Counted from the first letter of the stretch, positions 53,133 through 61,071 are shown. The stretch: 64,000 nucleotides of DNA from Fusibacter sp963666805 (GCA_963666805.2 CAXXWR010000006.1:248001-312000); one strand, 5' to 3'. A program made the numbers and translations. The notes: generated from the letters alone by a model not told the origin.

Positions 53133-54512
53133 TTAATGATTCATGAGAGATTTGGCAAATTCCGGCTTATGCCTAATGTGAATACTGAGCCATATATAAG
53201 CCACGATTCCCTTCATAATACTGGTCAACGTAATACTCCACCAGATGCCATTGAGCCCCAAAAGGGATTCACTAGAAAAAATCAAAGCCATTGGAATTCT
53301 CATGGCATTGAAGACAACACCTATAATGGCAGGTGGCTTCGTATCCCCCATCCCATTGAAAACCCCTGATACAGCGATTTCAATACACATAAAGAGTTGA
53401 GAAAGGGCCAAAATTTTCAAATAATCAATTCCAAGTGGTAGAGCTTCGGGCTCTCTTATAAAAATAAGGAATAGCCACTTCGCACCAAAGAAAAGAAGCA
53501 AGGTATTAAAAACGCCAATTCCCAACATCAACTTCATGGCTTTTTTATAACCTGTCAGTACACGGTCATATTGCTTAGCACCATAGTTTTGACCCACAAA
53601 GGCACCAAGAGCCACTGCAAACCCTTGTGCCGTCATCCATGATAAAGATTCAATTTGAGACCCTACCTTTTGGACACCAATAGGCGTCGCCCCATAAGAA
53701 CCAACAATTCTCGCAATAACCATTGAAATCATTGTAAAGATAGCACTCTGAACACCTGAAGGAAATCCCATCTTTAAAATAGACTGCATCAAAGGCCACT
53801 CTAAAGTCTTGAAAAATCTAAAATGATCAAACAGATGGTGCCTAAACTTAATCGCCGTGAAAAAGCATAAAAAGACAAAGGTTTGAGCCACTACTGTCGC
53901 AAGTGCCGCCCCAGCTACCCCCATCTCTGGAAAGACTCCTATCCCTTTAATGAGAACAGGATCGAGAACAATATTAAGCACCAGCCCTAAGGTGTTAAAA
54001 ATAAAAGGCGTTAAACTGTCGCCCCTCCCATTAAAAATCCCTGTAAATACTTGATTTGAAAAGTTAAACAGCATCCCAAAAGTTACAATTTTAAGATAAG
54101 ACATGGCCATGTTGTTTACTGTCATATCTGCTGTATTAAAAAAGAGTACAAAAGGTCGATTAAAAACCCATAAAATGACCATATAAATCAGTGCAATCAC
54201 AAAAATAGCATTAAGACCTGTCCTAGCCACTTTTTCTGCTAAGGCATCATTTTTATCACCCGTCGCTTGGGCAACCTTAACTTCAGTCCCCGTTTTAGAC
54301 CACAATACAAAAGCACTAGAAAGCCAGACAAAAAAACCGGCGATTCCTACTGCAGCAACTGCATGAGACCCAATAAATCCAATCCAGAACATATCTGTTA
54401 AATTGTAAGCCATTTGGATAAAACTCGTTCCCATAATAGGCAAAGCTAGGGCCACTAACGCGGATATAATCGAACCCTTGGTTAAATCTACTTGTTTTCT
54501 TTTTAAAGTCAT
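53133..54512 (-). CDS. MATE family efflux transporter
   Basis: The 459-aa exporter has 12 helices in two related halves, with Asn/Asp/Gln residues in helices 1, 2 and 7 (L-A-L-P-I-M-G; Y-N-L-T-D-M-F-W-I-G; G-F-P-S-G-V-Q-S). MATE proteins expel cationic drugs using Na+ or H+. The ATG at 54512 follows GAGAGG by 7 nt; a TTG at 54527 is inside the leader. It has its own promoter (TTGTCC-N17-TATAAT). Confidence 0.93.
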   Translation of the reverse strand: MTLKRKQVDLTKGSIISALVALALPIMGTSFIQMAYNLTDMFWIGFIGSHAVAAVGIAGFFVWLSSAFVLWSKTGTEVKVAQATGDKNDALAEKVARTGLNAIFVIALIYMVILWVFNRPFVLFFNTADMTVNNMAMSYLKIVTFGMLFNFSNQVFTGIFNGRGDSLTPFIFNTLGLVLNIVLDPVLIKGIGVFPEMGVAGAALATVVAQTFVFLCFFTAIKFRHHLFDHFRFFKTLEWPLMQSILKMGFPSGVQSAIFTMISMVIARIVGSYGATPIGVQKVGSQIESLSWMTAQGFAVALGAFVGQNYGAKQYDRVLTGYKKAMKLMLGIGVFNTLLLFFGAKWLFLIFIREPEALPLGIDYLKILALSQLFMCIEIAVSGVFNGMGDTKPPAIIGVVFNAMRIPMALIFSSESLLGLNGIWWSITLTSIMKGIVAYIWLSIHIRHKPEFAKSLMNH

Positions 54513-54541
54513 TATTTCGCCTCTCAAAATATTCTGAGAAA

Positions 54542-54570
54542 ATTATACCACGCCTTATAGCAAGGGACAA
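54542..54570 (-). promoter_or_regulatory. MATE gene promoter
   Basis: Minus strand: TTGTCC, 17 bp, TATAAT, with TGG before the -10 box. It lies just downstream of the hsp20 terminator. Confidence 0.65.
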
Positions 54571-54590
54571 CTGTTTAAAATAACTTCAAT

Positions 54591-54616
54591 AAAAAAGAGT
54601 GACCTAAGGTCACTCT
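54591..54616 (-). terminator. hsp20 terminator
   Basis: Nine perfect pairs (AGAGTGACC/GGTCACTCT) around a 3-nt loop, followed by six T on the minus strand, 13 nt after the hsp20 stop. Confidence 0.92.
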
Positions 54617-54628
54617 GAAAACGGGAAA

Positions 54629-55063
54629 CTATTGAATTTCAATGGTTCTTTGATCAATTACTTTTTCTTTCTTAGGCACTCTGATTCTTAAAATACCTTC
54701 TTCCAATTTGGCTTCAATGGCTTCTTTATCAATGTCTTTAAGATAAATGGAACGGGTTGCAGAATAATGGCTTCTTTCTTTATGGAGATAGCCTTCTTCT
54801 TCTGTTTTTTCAGCTTTATCTTGTGATACATTAATCATCAAATAATTGGATTGTATATCTATTTTGATTTCTTCTTTTGCAACACCTGGTAATTCAGCTT
54901 CAATAAGATAAGCGTCATCTTCTTCTTTTAAATCCAATTTAAAAGAACTTGCTCTTTCACCTCTATTGTCATTGCCAAAAAACTCATCCATCATACTATC
55001 AAATGACTTGTCAAACCCACTTAAACTTCTTGCAAATTCTCTTCTTGGTACTAAATTCATCAT
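54629..55063 (-). CDS. Hsp20/alpha-crystallin small heat-shock protein
   Basis: ATP-independent holdase chaperone, 144 aa. A short N-terminal arm (F-D-K-S-F-D-S-M-M-D-E-F-F) is followed by the alpha-crystallin beta-sandwich (L-I-E-A-E-L-P-G-V near residue 55; G-I-L-R-I-R-V-P-K near 125) and a C-terminal tail in which the usual I-x-I/V motif appears as I-E-I. AGGAGG is 8 nt from the ATG. A CIRCE operator over the transcription start indicates HrcA repression, which in many Firmicutes governs groE/dnaK rather than hsp20. Confidence 0.95.
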   Translation of the reverse strand: MMNLVPRREFARSLSGFDKSFDSMMDEFFGNDNRGERASSFKLDLKEEDDAYLIEAELPGVAKEEIKIDIQSNYLMINVSQDKAEKTEEEGYLHKERSHYSATRSIYLKDIDKEAIEAKLEEGILRIRVPKKEKVIDQRTIEIQ

Positions 55064-55137
55064 ATAAAACGCCTCCTTTTTTTACACTTTAAAATAGACT
55101 TTATTTTGCCTTGCGTCATTATGCCTCTTTTGTTTTA

Positions 55138-55164
55138 TTAGCACTCGTTTAAGTCGAGTGCTGA
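55138..55164 (-). promoter_or_regulatory. CIRCE operator (HrcA site) of hsp20
   Basis: TTAGCACTC, 9-nt spacer, GAGTGCTGA: the CIRCE inverted repeat with one mismatch in 18. On the minus strand a TATAAT (55173-55178) lies just upstream, so the operator covers about +1 to +29 of the hsp20 transcript. Confidence 0.9.
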
Positions 55165-55339
55165 TTACATTTATTATATTAGTCTCTTTCTCAAAAAAAA
55201 TCAAGGCTTTTCATAATTTGTTTACAGTCTGTTACAAAATCCTCGATTTTTTAACATTTCATTTCATAAAGAAAAGGATTACTCGGCTTTTCTTCTAAAT
55301 ATGTAAACTAGAGATTGCACTTATTGTCTATTTCAATCC

Positions 55340-55405
55340 AATTGTCAACTTTTTTTACAGTGCATTTAACCTCTTCTTTGAAAATTGTCAACTTTATTTG
55401 ACACT
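55340..55405 (+). repeat. Two 22-bp direct repeats, likely sigma-54 enhancer sites
   Basis: AATTGTCAACTTT-x-TTT-x-ACA-x-T occurs at 55340 and 55383 with three differences, 43 bp apart (about four helical turns). The second copy contains the perfect dyad TGTCAA-N6-TTGACA. They lie 70-140 bp upstream of a -24/-12 promoter, the usual place for an enhancer-binding protein. The rest of 55179-55339 shows no gene or clear structure. Confidence 0.6.
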
Positions 55406-55476
55406 CTTAATCTAAACTTATATTTTAACACCAAAGAAATACGCTATTTTCAAGTCTTAAGCCCTTTTTATTTTTT

Positions 55477-55492
55477 TGGCATCAATCTTGCT
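55477..55492 (+). promoter_or_regulatory. Sigma-54 (-24/-12) promoter
   Basis: TGGCAT-CAATC-TTGCT matches the TGGCAC-N5-TTGCW consensus with one mismatch and has the exact GG-N10-GC spacing. The start point would be near 55503. No protein-coding gene lies downstream on this strand before the terminator at 55886-55928. Confidence 0.7.
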
Positions 55493-55502
55493 TTATATAT
55501 GA

Positions 55503-55930
55503 GTGAACAAAAGCTAGAGAATTATCTAAACTATAATAAGTGGTTATAATCGAGCAAACGTATAAATACAGCCCCTTTAATTAACCATCACGTTATAACT
55601 CTAGTGGTTATCTTTTTTACGACATCCCTTATTTTGATAACCATCATAGACTATAGCGACCCATCATTTTAAAGCCCTTATATTGAATGGCTTTAAAAAA
55701 GATCCAAAGGCATCATTTAATCAAACACTTATTATAAGAGATTCTTTGTTGATGCGACATCAGTCAATTGACCCCGATTCAAATCGTTGAGCGGTTTTAT
55801 GCGATTTGAACAATTGAATATGATGGCGCATCAACCGGCTGATGTTTCTTAAAATAGCCATAACATACTCATATATATATTACACAAAAGCACCCGCCTA
55901 TATCATTCCCAATAGGCGGGTGCTTTTTCC
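55503..55930 (+). ncRNA. Candidate sigma-54-dependent structured non-coding RNA, about 430 nt
   Basis: Bounded by the -24/-12 promoter and a 15-bp terminator, the segment has no credible ORF (longest from an ATG: 16 codons, no ribosome site). It contains alternating TGGTTA/TAACCA elements at 55541, 55582, 55605 and 55638, a 9-bp hairpin (55668-55697), and a nested hairpin 55748-55835 with stems of 9, 5, 7 and 9 bp. No RNA family that I know fits. Transcription from the other strand cannot be excluded because the terminator works both ways. Confidence 0.55.
55886..55928 (+). terminator. GC-rich bidirectional terminator
   Basis: Fifteen pairs (AAAAGCACCCGCCTA and its complement) with a 12-nt loop. 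Five T follow on the plus strand and four on the minus strand. It can end both the putative ncRNA and the small zinc-finger gene. Confidence 0.92.
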
Positions 55931-55987
55931 GTTTAAATAATTAACTCACTTAGCATTATTCAATTATTGATTTTAAAAGACGCTTGT

Positions 55988-56164
55988 CTAGTTTCCTTTT
56001 ATGTAGTCTACACACGACTTGCAGATATACCCCGTTTTAAATTCTAGAATATGCTCGTGAGATTGGCAAATTTTGCATTTTTTTTGTTTTAAATTTTCCT
56101 TAATTGCTTTAACATTGCCACTTTGTAATTTGTTACTTTTGTCGTTTAATTTTGTCATTGTCAT
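55988..56164 (-). CDS. Small CxxC-CxxC zinc-finger protein (Gin/CsfB-like)
   Basis: Short gene of 58 codons. The second half has C30-K-I-C33 ... Y-I-C48-K-S-C51 with a 14-residue spacer and the pattern C-x-I-C-x(n)-G-Y-I-C-x-x-C, resembling Gin (CsfB), the anti-sigma-G factor of spore formers, and also the ClpX zinc-binding domain. GGGGGG lies 8 nt from the ATG, and a TTGACA-N17-TATCCT promoter precedes it. The N-terminal half is Lys/Asn-rich. Zinc binding is likely; the Gin role is inference. Confidence 0.75.
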   Translation of the reverse strand: MTMTKLNDKSNKLQSGNVKAIKENLKQKKCKICQSHEHILEFKTGYICKSCVDYIKGN

Positions 56165-56197
56165 AGTATTTTCCCCCCAGATAATTGGTATATTTGT

Positions 56198-56226
56198 AGG
56201 ATATACCCTTTTACAATTATTGTCAA
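56198..56226 (-). promoter_or_regulatory. Promoter of the small zinc-finger gene
   Basis: Minus strand: perfect TTGACA, 17 bp, TATCCT, about 35 nt before the ATG. Confidence 0.65.
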
Positions 56227-56261
56227 CACTATTATAAAAAAATAATTGTTTTTTTTTAAAA

Positions 56262-56300
56262 ACAATGATGAATCTCTTTTAACTACAAGAGATTCATCAT
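56262..56300 (-). terminator. Terminator of the 56307-57803 chemoreceptor
   Basis: Fourteen pairs (ATGATGAATCTCTT and its complement) with an 8-nt loop; TTGTTTTT follows on the minus strand. Confidence 0.85.
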
Positions 56301-56306
56301 CATCTA

Positions 56307-57803
56307 TCATTCTGTTAAGTTGAGTAATTGGGTTCCGAGTACATCTACTTCTGCCATATCCCTTGCCAAATCATGACTCGCCGTATTTAGGACCTCTGTT
56401 CTAGAAGCAATTTCTTCAAAATGGGCTGAATTGGATACGAGTGCTGAAGTCACCGTTCTCAAATCAGAAGCATTTTTTTCAAAAACGACTTTAAGAGCCC
56501 CTACCAGTTGTGATTCTTCTTTAATATCACGATTCATTTGACTGTATTCTTCACGCAGTTTATCAAATGAGGCATTGAGCCCTACAATAGTCTCATTCCC
56601 CGCTCCCATTGAACGCCTTCCAGACGAAACTTTTGATTTAGCCTCTTCTGATACTTTGCTAAAATCTTCTGTAATTGCCCGAATTCCTTCCGCAAAGCCA
56701 CTGCTTTCTTCCGATAATTTTCTAATTTCTTCTGCAACAACTGCAAACCCACGTCCCTGTTCCCCTGCTCTCGCTGCTTCAATTGACGCATTTAGAGCCA
56801 AGAGATTGGTCTGTTCAGCAATTTGTGTAATGCCATCCAATAACTTTTGAATTTCAACCATACGATTAGACAATTCTCCGACAACTTCAAAGGTTTCATT
56901 CATTGAGTCGCCCATTTCACCCATTTGACCGGATAACTTTTCAATCGCTTTCGATGACGTTACCACCTCTTGATTAACATGACTTAAAGCATTGTCTACA
57001 CGTTCCATGGCCTCAAAGGTTTCCTTAACATTCAAATTTCCCTCTTGCATAGAAAAATCTATTGTACTAATCGCTTCCGAAGCCTCTTCAGTTTGCTCCG
57101 ATAAAACTTTAATGGCTTCTGAAATACTATCATTAGCCTCTGCAAAATCAGACATTTGATCTTTACCCTTAGCCATTTTACTTCTCAATTCTTGCGAAAC
57201 ACCTTTTACCTCATTCATAACATGATGAAGAGACTCTAAAGTCTCGGCATTCTCACTATTGAGTTCATGAGCTGATTTCACACTTTCTTCTCCCCAACGG
57301 GTTAAAAGATAGAGCACTGCCAATATGGCTAAAACAGTCCCCATTCTAGGAATAAACTCACCCAGTCCCATTCCAACAGGTAAAATCGCCGTCGGTAAAA
57401 AGACATATAAAGCAATTAATAAAATGGATAAAAAAAGACTAAAATAGAGCATTCGCTTTTTGCTAAAGTAAAGGGCTTCCATGACCCCTACTAAAATGTA
57501 GACATTAAACATTCTTTCAAGCCCCTGATTGGCATAAGATACCCCAATAGTTGCCAATAATGGAATGAGTACAATCACTTGAGCCTTCAAACGAAGAGGT
57601 ATCACTGGAATAAAGTACATCAGTGTCAAAATAATAGAAACCACCCCTGTCGTCAGTACAATTTCAACACCATAACTCACGCCACCGTTAACAAAAGCCG
57701 TCAAAGACAAAATCAAACTAAACATCCAAACAAAAACCAAATTCGTGCGCACCGCTCTTTTAAAGTCATATTGCATATGATGCGTCTTACTTACCTTTTC
57801 CAT
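56307..57803 (-). CDS. Methyl-accepting chemotaxis protein with membrane-embedded N-terminus
   Basis: The 498-aa receptor has six N-terminal membrane helices (residues about 20-180) with short loops and no outer ligand domain or clear HAMP. A long signalling coiled coil follows, with the hairpin tip E-Q-T-N-L-L-A-L-N-A-S-I-E-A-A-R-A-G-E (near 345-365). Such receptors may sense membrane state or an intramembrane ligand. The ATG at 57803 has GGGGGGG 5 nt upstream; a reading to 57830 runs through that site. Confidence 0.92.
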   Translation of the reverse strand: MEKVSKTHHMQYDFKRAVRTNLVFVWMFSLILSLTAFVNGGVSYGVEIVLTTGVVSIILTLMYFIPVIPLRLKAQVIVLIPLLATIGVSYANQGLERMFNVYILVGVMEALYFSKKRMLYFSLFLSILLIALYVFLPTAILPVGMGLGEFIPRMGTVLAILAVLYLLTRWGEESVKSAHELNSENAETLESLHHVMNEVKGVSQELRSKMAKGKDQMSDFAEANDSISEAIKVLSEQTEEASEAISTIDFSMQEGNLNVKETFEAMERVDNALSHVNQEVVTSSKAIEKLSGQMGEMGDSMNETFEVVGELSNRMVEIQKLLDGITQIAEQTNLLALNASIEAARAGEQGRGFAVVAEEIRKLSEESSGFAEGIRAITEDFSKVSEEAKSKVSSGRRSMGAGNETIVGLNASFDKLREEYSQMNRDIKEESQLVGALKVVFEKNASDLRTVTSALVSNSAHFEEIASRTEVLNTASHDLARDMAEVDVLGTQLLNLTE

Positions 57804-57881
57804 AGGATCCCCCCCATTTTTTTTATGCATTTCTTTGTCATTATAGTATCATATTTTTGAAGTGATTTTCTTACAAAAAAC

Positions 57882-57915
57882 AAAAAAGCATCGCCACTAA
57901 AAAAGTGTCAATGCT
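57882..57915 (-). terminator. Terminator overlapping the small exporter stop
   Basis: AGCAT-x-CACT pairs with AGTG-x-ATGCT, with six T on the minus strand; it begins within the last codons of the 57897-58361 gene. Confidence 0.75.
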
Positions 57916-58361
57916 CCTTGGCTTATAAACAATACAATTAACCCTGCAATCAAGTTTCCGACTACCACTGCAGGAAATGCCCATTTGAAACGGACATCTA
58001 AGAGAACCGCTCCAATCGTCCCCGTCCAGACACCCGTTCCCGGTAAAGGAATGGCCACAAAAAGAAGGACTCCCAAAGCACCATACTTTTGTATTTTGAT
58101 ACTTCTTCGAATCGTTCTCGCTTCTAAACGTTCTATATGCGGCTTGATAAAAGCCCAATTCTTAATGCCTATCAAAATCGGTCTTATCAACCAAAATAGA
58201 AAAGGGACTGGTAAAAGAGATCCCAAATAACTGACTATAAAAGCATGCCACGGATTCATGCCCAATCCAATGCCCATCGGAAGGGCTGCTTTTAATTCTA
58301 AAACGGGAAGGGCCGCTGTCAAAAAAACGACCAATTCATGAGATATTACTTCTCTTATCAT
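57897..58361 (-). CDS. Small multi-drug export protein family (COG2426-like)
   Basis: The 154-aa membrane protein has four to five helices. It shows the family motifs L-P-V-L-E-L-K-A-A-L-P-M-G-I near the N-terminus and I-P-L-P-G-T-G-V-W-T-G in the middle, which resemble half-helix motifs of DedA-like proteins. Despite the family name, transport activity is poorly documented. It is encoded between the flippase and a chemoreceptor, and its terminator overlaps the stop. Confidence 0.85.
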   Translation of the reverse strand: MIREVISHELVVFLTAALPVLELKAALPMGIGLGMNPWHAFIVSYLGSLLPVPFLFWLIRPILIGIKNWAFIKPHIERLEARTIRRSIKIQKYGALGVLLFVAIPLPGTGVWTGTIGAVLLDVRFKWAFPAVVVGNLIAGLIVLFISQGALTLF

Positions 58362-58409
58362 TTTTCATGCTCCTCAAACTTTGATGACGCTTATTAACAC
58401 ATTATCCTT

Positions 58410-59906
58410 TTATCCTTTTATCCTTTTACTTAAATTCTGAACCTGTCTTTTAATGCCTTGACGTTCGTTCGCATTTAAGTCAAAAAGATAGACCACAAGT
58501 CCATAAAGACCGACTAAAAGGATTCCTAATAATAAGAATACTACCAAAGCATTAGAAATAGGTAAGATTTGTTTAAGACCCAACATAGCAGCAAAAACAA
58601 GCGTCCCCAAAAAGACCGTTTTAAATCCTTTTATTGTAAATATCTGAATCTGATAATGTCTATATAAGAGACCCACCCTCAAGATATTGCCTAAAAGATA
58701 AACGCCAACTGTCACCATACTAATAGCAACAATACCGCCTATAGGTGCTACAATAATATCTAACACTGCATTAAGAACAACTAAAATCATATCTACGCGC
58801 CACTCTATTTTTTCAAGCCCCATCATAGCAAAGAGATAGGCCAAAGGGCCAAACATAGCATTAACCAATTGAGCAAACGCTAGAAAATAGAGTGCATCAA
58901 GACCCGCCATGTACTCTTGACCGAAAATCCCCAGAACGACATCCCCTAAAAGTAAAATACCAAAAAAAACCACCGTATTAACAACAAGAACCCATTTATT
59001 AATGGATAAATACGTTTCTTTAAGACCCTTGAAGTCTTTTTTAGCATAGTAACCTGCAATAACCGGCGTCATCATAGAGCCTGCTGTTATAAACATAAAG
59101 TTGCCGATGTAAGCCAGCTTATCAACGATATTATAAACCCCTACATCCGCTTCTGTTAAGCGATAACCAATGACATAAGCATCTGTCCGTCCCATTAAAA
59201 ATTCAATCAACCCCACCATAATAAGGGGCAAAGACACGACTAAAAATCGTCTGAAAAGAGCCTTATTTTCAATTTTAGGCCATGCGAATGCCTTTTTTTT
59301 AATAAGAATACCAATAATATAAACAACATTGATAAACCAAGCAAAATAATTAACAGCAATAATTTGATAAAGGGTACTATAACCAATTACCCTATTTAAA
59401 GCAACAAAAGTCACCACTAATACAATGGGCATCAAAATATTTTTACTGAAGAAAAAATGTTTGATACCACCAATTGACCGAAATATACCTTCACTCATCT
59501 GAACAAAAGCAATGGGAAACATCATGGGCAAGAACAAGAGCAAAGGTCGCTCTAATGAAGCATTATTCATCAAAACGCTTGACACAAAGCCGGACCCGAT
59601 ACTGAAAATACCAACCACCAAAAGGCTCATTCCTAAAAGGATCAAAACACTCATTGTCACCAATTGTTTTTTAACCGATAAATCATCATACTTAGGCAAA
59701 AGTGCTGTTAAGCCATGATCCATCCCCATCTTTATCGCAATACTTAAGAACATAATAAGTGAACTTAAGTAAACATAAGTTCCATAACCTGTTGCCCCTG
59801 CATATTTCGCTGCAAGTAGATTAAATATAAACATAAAAAAAGCATCGGCAATCTTTCCTACGAAAAGAATACTCGAACGCGTTGTGATTGATTTCACCTG
59901 ACTCAT
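58410..59906 (-). CDS. Oligosaccharide/polysaccharide flippase (MOP superfamily)
   Basis: The 498-aa protein has about 14 helices, with the N-terminal pattern of Wzx-type flippases (A-A-K-Y-A-G-A-T-G-Y-G-T-Y-V-Y; later Y-N-I-V-D-K-L-A-Y-I-G). It would move undecaprenyl-linked glycans across the membrane; no glycosyltransferases sit next to it, but WecA/WecB and GtrAB/GT-C are in the window. An extended -10 (TGA-TATAAT, 59953-59961) precedes it. Three 8-bp ATCCTTTT copies span its stop codon. Confidence 0.88.
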   Translation of the reverse strand: MSQVKSITTRSSILFVGKIADAFFMFIFNLLAAKYAGATGYGTYVYLSSLIMFLSIAIKMGMDHGLTALLPKYDDLSVKKQLVTMSVLILLGMSLLVVGIFSIGSGFVSSVLMNNASLERPLLLFLPMMFPIAFVQMSEGIFRSIGGIKHFFFSKNILMPIVLVVTFVALNRVIGYSTLYQIIAVNYFAWFINVVYIIGILIKKKAFAWPKIENKALFRRFLVVSLPLIMVGLIEFLMGRTDAYVIGYRLTEADVGVYNIVDKLAYIGNFMFITAGSMMTPVIAGYYAKKDFKGLKETYLSINKWVLVVNTVVFFGILLLGDVVLGIFGQEYMAGLDALYFLAFAQLVNAMFGPLAYLFAMMGLEKIEWRVDMILVVLNAVLDIIVAPIGGIVAISMVTVGVYLLGNILRVGLLYRHYQIQIFTIKGFKTVFLGTLVFAAMLGLKQILPISNALVVFLLLGILLVGLYGLVVYLFDLNANERQGIKRQVQNLSKRIKG

Positions 59907-60088
59907 ATTACACCTCTATGTTACTCTAAAACGTCTACATATATTTTTCATTATTATATCATATTCCGCCCACCTTCACTTGTTAACTTTCTATGACCAC
60001 CCTCTTTATTGAATCAAAATACCAAGCTTTAAAGCCCATTATTCATCAGCCCTTTACGTGCTAGCATCCACAAGTTAAACCTTAAATA

Positions 60089-60097
60089 TGTTATAAT
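60089..60097 (+). promoter_or_regulatory. Extended -10 promoter of the MerR gene
   Basis: TGT-TATAAT about 80 nt before the MerR start; no good -35 box is seen at 16-18 bp. Confidence 0.5.
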
Positions 60098-60178
60098 AAA
60101 CAGGAAATCTTTTTGTAAAAATAGAGATTAAAAAGATTAAAGACAAAGATAAAACAACTATTATATAGGGGACTATAC

Positions 60179-61018
60179 ATGAAATATTCAATAGGAGAGT
60201 TTGCTAAGCTGATTGGGGTCACAGTGGATACCGTCAGACTCTACGAAAAACAAGGAATCATTACACCTGAAAAAGATGAAAAAAACAATTATCGTTACTT
60301 TGACGACTTAGATGTTAGAGATATTTTGACCAGCCGCTGGTACAGGAGCCTCGGTCTCCCTCTCAAAACGACAACAGAACTTATTCAACATGCTAGCTAT
60401 GAAGATGTCGAAAACAAAATTTCAGAACGCTACATGGCACTTGAAGCTGAAATCAAATCTAAACAGGCACTTTTGCAACAAATTGCCTCTTTTAAAAATG
60501 ACTTTCTCCATCTTAAAGACATGGTCGGTGTTGTGTATGAAAAAAAACTTGGGACGCTCTACCGCCTTAAACAAACGAACCAAAATGCCCTCATTTCTGA
60601 TGCCAGTACAAGTAACATCCAAAAGATGATGGATGCCCTTCCTTATACACTCTACACCCTGTGTATTAATCAATCTGCACTTGAACGCTCTATGGCATCA
60701 CCCACTGTCAACGCCTACCCCTTTGACTGGGGAGTCGGTATTTTTTCAGAAGACTTTCACCACACCCAAATTGAAAGTACCCATGATTTTGACGCTTTTG
60801 ATTTGTCAAACTGTCTGTCTACAGTGGTCTGCTCATCCAATGACGACATCATTCACCCTGACGCACTCTCGCCTCTTTTTGAAACCCTTCAATCAAAAAA
60901 ACTCAAGATTGATGGAGACCTCATTGGCCGTCTTATTTTTAGAGAAAAGAGCAGTGAGCATACCTATGCTTATATTGAAGTTTGCATCCCCGTCAAAAAA
61001 ATATCAAGTCAATCATAG
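60179..61018 (+). CDS. MerR-family transcriptional regulator
   Basis: The 279-aa regulator has an N-terminal MerR winged helix (Y-S-I-G-E-F-A-K-L-I-G-V-T-V-D-T-V-R-L-Y-E-K-Q-G), a dimerisation coiled coil (residues about 75-115) and a C-terminal effector region of about 150 residues resembling GyrI/multidrug-binding modules. It lies 190 bp upstream of a flavoprotein gene whose promoter has the 19-bp spacer and dyad typical of MerR targets. It likely activates that gene on binding a ligand, perhaps the flavoenzyme's substrate. Confidence 0.92.
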   Translation: MKYSIGEFAKLIGVTVDTVRLYEKQGIITPEKDEKNNYRYFDDLDVRDILTSRWYRSLGLPLKTTTELIQHASYEDVENKISERYMALEAEIKSKQALLQQIASFKNDFLHLKDMVGVVYEKKLGTLYRLKQTNQNALISDASTSNIQKMMDALPYTLYTLCINQSALERSMASPTVNAYPFDWGVGIFSEDFHHTQIESTHDFDAFDLSNCLSTVVCSSNDDIIHPDALSPLFETLQSKKLKIDGDLIGRLIFREKSSEHTYAYIEVCIPVKKISSQS

Positions 61019-61039
61019 TCTATTCTGATCACCTTCTAT

Positions 61040-61071
61040 AAAGTCACCTGAAAATACAGGGAGGCTTTTTT
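61040..61071 (+). terminator. MerR gene terminator
   Basis: AAAGTC-x-CCTG pairs with CAGG-x-GGCTTT (one G-U pair) and ends in a T-run. It isolates the MerR gene from the flavoprotein promoter. Confidence 0.7.

Noticed and set aside
55499..55549. Leaderless 16-codon ORF at the putative sigma-54 transcript start
   Set aside because: No ribosome site, and the ATG is upstream of or at the predicted start point; not credible as a gene without translation data.
57871..58158. Cys/Trp-rich minus-strand reading frame of 95 codons
   Set aside because: It lies in another frame of the small multidrug export gene, whose frame has clear family motifs.
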